Part shown: positions 32,196 through 33,283 of the stretch, piece by piece
How positions within the stretch are numbered: position 1 is the stretch's first letter
Layout: the number at the start of each line of letters is the position of its first letter
Assembly (NCBI GenBank): GCA_003023535.1
Contig: PXSC01000026.1
Span: forward strand, 1-33,283
Length of the DNA stretch: 33,283 nt
Direction of reading: 5' to 3'
Source: Halobacteriales archaeon QS_9_70_65
Lineage (GTDB): Archaea; Halobacteriota; Halobacteria; Halobacteriales; Haloarculaceae
The notes under the pieces: generated by a model
What the model saw: the letters and a program-made list of their open reading frames with translations, nothing else
What the model was told of the DNA's origin: nothing
Database searches by the model: none
Program-made: the position numbers and the translations under genes

Positions 32196-33005
32196 TCAGT
32201 ACGGCGAGTCCAGCAGCAGGTGGCCGCCGTCGACGGCGTAGTAGGCGCCGGTGACGTACGCCGACGCCGCCGAGGCCAAGAACACCGCAAGTGGGACGCA
32301 GTCGCCCGGTGTGCCGAAGCGGTCGGCGGGCACCCCTTCGAGGATCTGCTCCGGCAAAGCGCCGCCGGCGGCCTCCGTGACGCCCTCCGTTTCGATGACG
32401 CCGGGGGCGATGGTGTTGGCCCGGATGCCGTAGTCGGCCCACTCGCTGGCGACCGTCTGCATCAGGTTGTGGATGCCGGCCTTCCCCGCGCCGGAGTGAC
32501 CGTGGAACGGCGCGCCGTGGACGGAGTTGGTCGCGCCCATCGAGATGATCGAGCCGCCGCCGCCGTCGATCATGTGCTCGCCGACGCTCATCGTACAGAA
32601 GGCCGTGCCGTCGAGGATGGTCCCGACGACGGCCCGCCAGCCGTTCGCCGAGAGATCCTCCAGCGGCGTCAGGAAGTTCGCACCCGCGTTGTTGACGAGA
32701 ACGCTGATGTCGCCCAGCTCCTCGACGACGGTGTCCCGCATCGCGTCGACCTGGTCCTTCTCGCGGACGTCGACGGTGGTCGCGCAGGCGTCCCGGCCCC
32801 TGGCCTCGATCGCCTCGGCGACCGGCTCGAGGTGGTCCATGTCCCGGGAGGCGACGGCGACGTCCGCGCCGTGGTCGGCGAACGCGAGCGCCATCTCCTC
32901 GCCGATACCGGTTCCCCCACCCGTCACCAGGGCGGTCTCGCCGGAGAGCAGGTCGTCGGTGAATATGTCGGTACTGTCCGGCGTCTCTGGCCAGTCGTCC
33001 GGCAT
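32196..33005 (-). CDS. Short-chain dehydrogenase/reductase, 2,4-dienoyl-CoA reductase-like
   Basis: 269 aa. The Rossmann glycine motif TGGGTGIG is at residues 28-35, NNAG in LVNNAGANFLTPLED, and SIISMGATNS provides the usual serine strand. The catalytic YxxxK is replaced by HxxxxK in PFHGHSGAGKAGIHNLMQ, the arrangement of peroxisomal-type 2,4-dienoyl-CoA reductases (HAGSAKA) rather than classical SDRs. NAD(P)H-dependent reduction of unsaturated acyl-CoAs is therefore likely and fits the neighbouring acyl-CoA synthetase. The C-terminal YVTGAYYAVDGGHLLLDS is normal. Complete. Confidence 0.88.
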   Translation of the reverse strand: MPDDWPETPDSTDIFTDDLLSGETALVTGGGTGIGEEMALAFADHGADVAVASRDMDHLEPVAEAIEARGRDACATTVDVREKDQVDAMRDTVVEELGDISVLVNNAGANFLTPLEDLSANGWRAVVGTILDGTAFCTMSVGEHMIDGGGGSIISMGATNSVHGAPFHGHSGAGKAGIHNLMQTVASEWADYGIRANTIAPGVIETEGVTEAAGGALPEQILEGVPADRFGTPGDCVPLAVFLASAASAYVTGAYYAVDGGHLLLDSPY

Positions 33006-33063
33006 GGCGGGTACCCACTCGCGGCGGGATCGTTAATCCACTGCCTCCCGTCGCCGTTCGCCG

Positions 33064-33283
33064 TCAGAACTCCTCGCGGAGCGACACCTTGTCGATCTTG
33101 CGGGTCGAGGTCTTCGGCAGTTCCTCGACGAATTCGACGCGCCGGGGAATCTTGTAGTCGGTCAGCCGCTCGCGGCAGTGCGATTCGACGTCGTCGGCCG
33201 TCATCTCCTCTTCGGCCACCACGACCGCGGTCACCGTCTCGCCGAGTCGCTCGTCCGGGGTGCCGATGACCGCTACCTCGACG
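33064..33283 (-). CDS. Acyl-CoA synthetase, C-terminal end (5' part outside window)
   Basis: 73 codons to the stop at 33064-33066: VEVAVIGTPDERLGETVTAV, TADDVESHCRERLTDYKIPR, VEFVEELPKTSTRKIDKVSL then REEF. This is the mobile C-terminal domain of the AMP-binding/ANL superfamily, with the catalytic lysine in STRKIDK. It is a different gene from the synthetase at 27752. It lies 58 bp upstream of the dehydrogenase on the same strand, suggesting a shared fatty or aromatic acid degradation operon. Confidence 0.9.
   Translation of the reverse strand, partial: VEVAVIGTPDERLGETVTAVVVAEEEMTADDVESHCRERLTDYKIPRRVEFVEELPKTSTRKIDKVSLREEF

Noticed and set aside
1..33283. tRNA or rRNA genes
   Set aside because: No T-arm GTTCRANNC with matching acceptor stem, and no conserved rRNA block, was seen by eye; a covariance search could still find one.

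Overview
The window is high-GC haloarchaeal (class Halobacteria) chromosomal DNA. Proteins are strongly acidic, several genes look leaderless with an AT-rich promoter box about 25 bp upstream, and the protein set is archaeal: ribosomal proteins L7Ae, S28e, L24e and L21e, Rpb4, aEF1-beta, TmcA, RsmA, archaeal GluRS, RNase J and a GGPP synthase. No rRNA, tRNA or CRISPR array was seen.

Layout. 1-1935: end of a coiled-coil protein, a HisG-like protein and a small membrane protein. 1936-6465 is accessory: a tyrosine recombinase with a small DUF5805-like partner, a 1.3-kb gene-free stretch, a decayed M48 protease gene, and three copies (A, B, C) of a 31-bp repeat that bracket these. 6466-9157: an orphan ABC ATPase, then a thiolase and its OB-fold partner. 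9167-11114: two haloarchaeal hypothetical proteins and a broken dpsA. 11483-12951: the L7Ae-S28e-L24e-Ndk operon. 12952-13811: palindrome-rich intergenic DNA. 13812-16226: a small EamA-type protein and a MetE-like pair. 16267-20204 (minus): L21e-Rpb4-DUF655-RsmA-MscS-methyltransferase operon. 20492-24657: aEF1-beta and a zinc finger protein, TmcA, an HPP protein, a DUF456 protein and a ferredoxin. 24706-25308: a low-GC insert with a signal-peptide gene and a small membrane protein. 25989-31862 (minus): RNase J, IdsA, acyl-CoA synthetase and GluRS. 32196-33283: a short-chain dehydrogenase and the end of another acyl-CoA synthetase.

Two things stand out. First, a family of intergenic elements (full copies at 13369-13569 +, 20331-20456 + and 25384-25720 -, plus a minimal copy at 13312-13346 -) shares a fixed 5' block (CTGRCGRACTGAACGGG) and a fixed 3' block (CGAGGGCTTTC). 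In the first two copies these are joined by a long stem whose sequence differs completely but stays perfectly complementary. This looks like an undescribed structured RNA or hairpin-type mobile element. A second hairpin family, a 57-bp tandem repeat with compensatory changes at 30358-30471, sits where the 5' end of idsA should be.

Second, many conserved genes have lost one internal block of roughly 25-45 codons, often with a frame change: thiolase, dpsA, one MetE, MscS, the MscS/methyltransferase junction, DUF655, DUF456, acyl-CoA synthetase, RNase J (twice) and the idsA start. Since RNase J is a core enzyme, an assembly artefact is the leading explanation, and it must be excluded before any biological reading. 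Family names and expected lengths come from memory of haloarchaeal homologues, not from a search.
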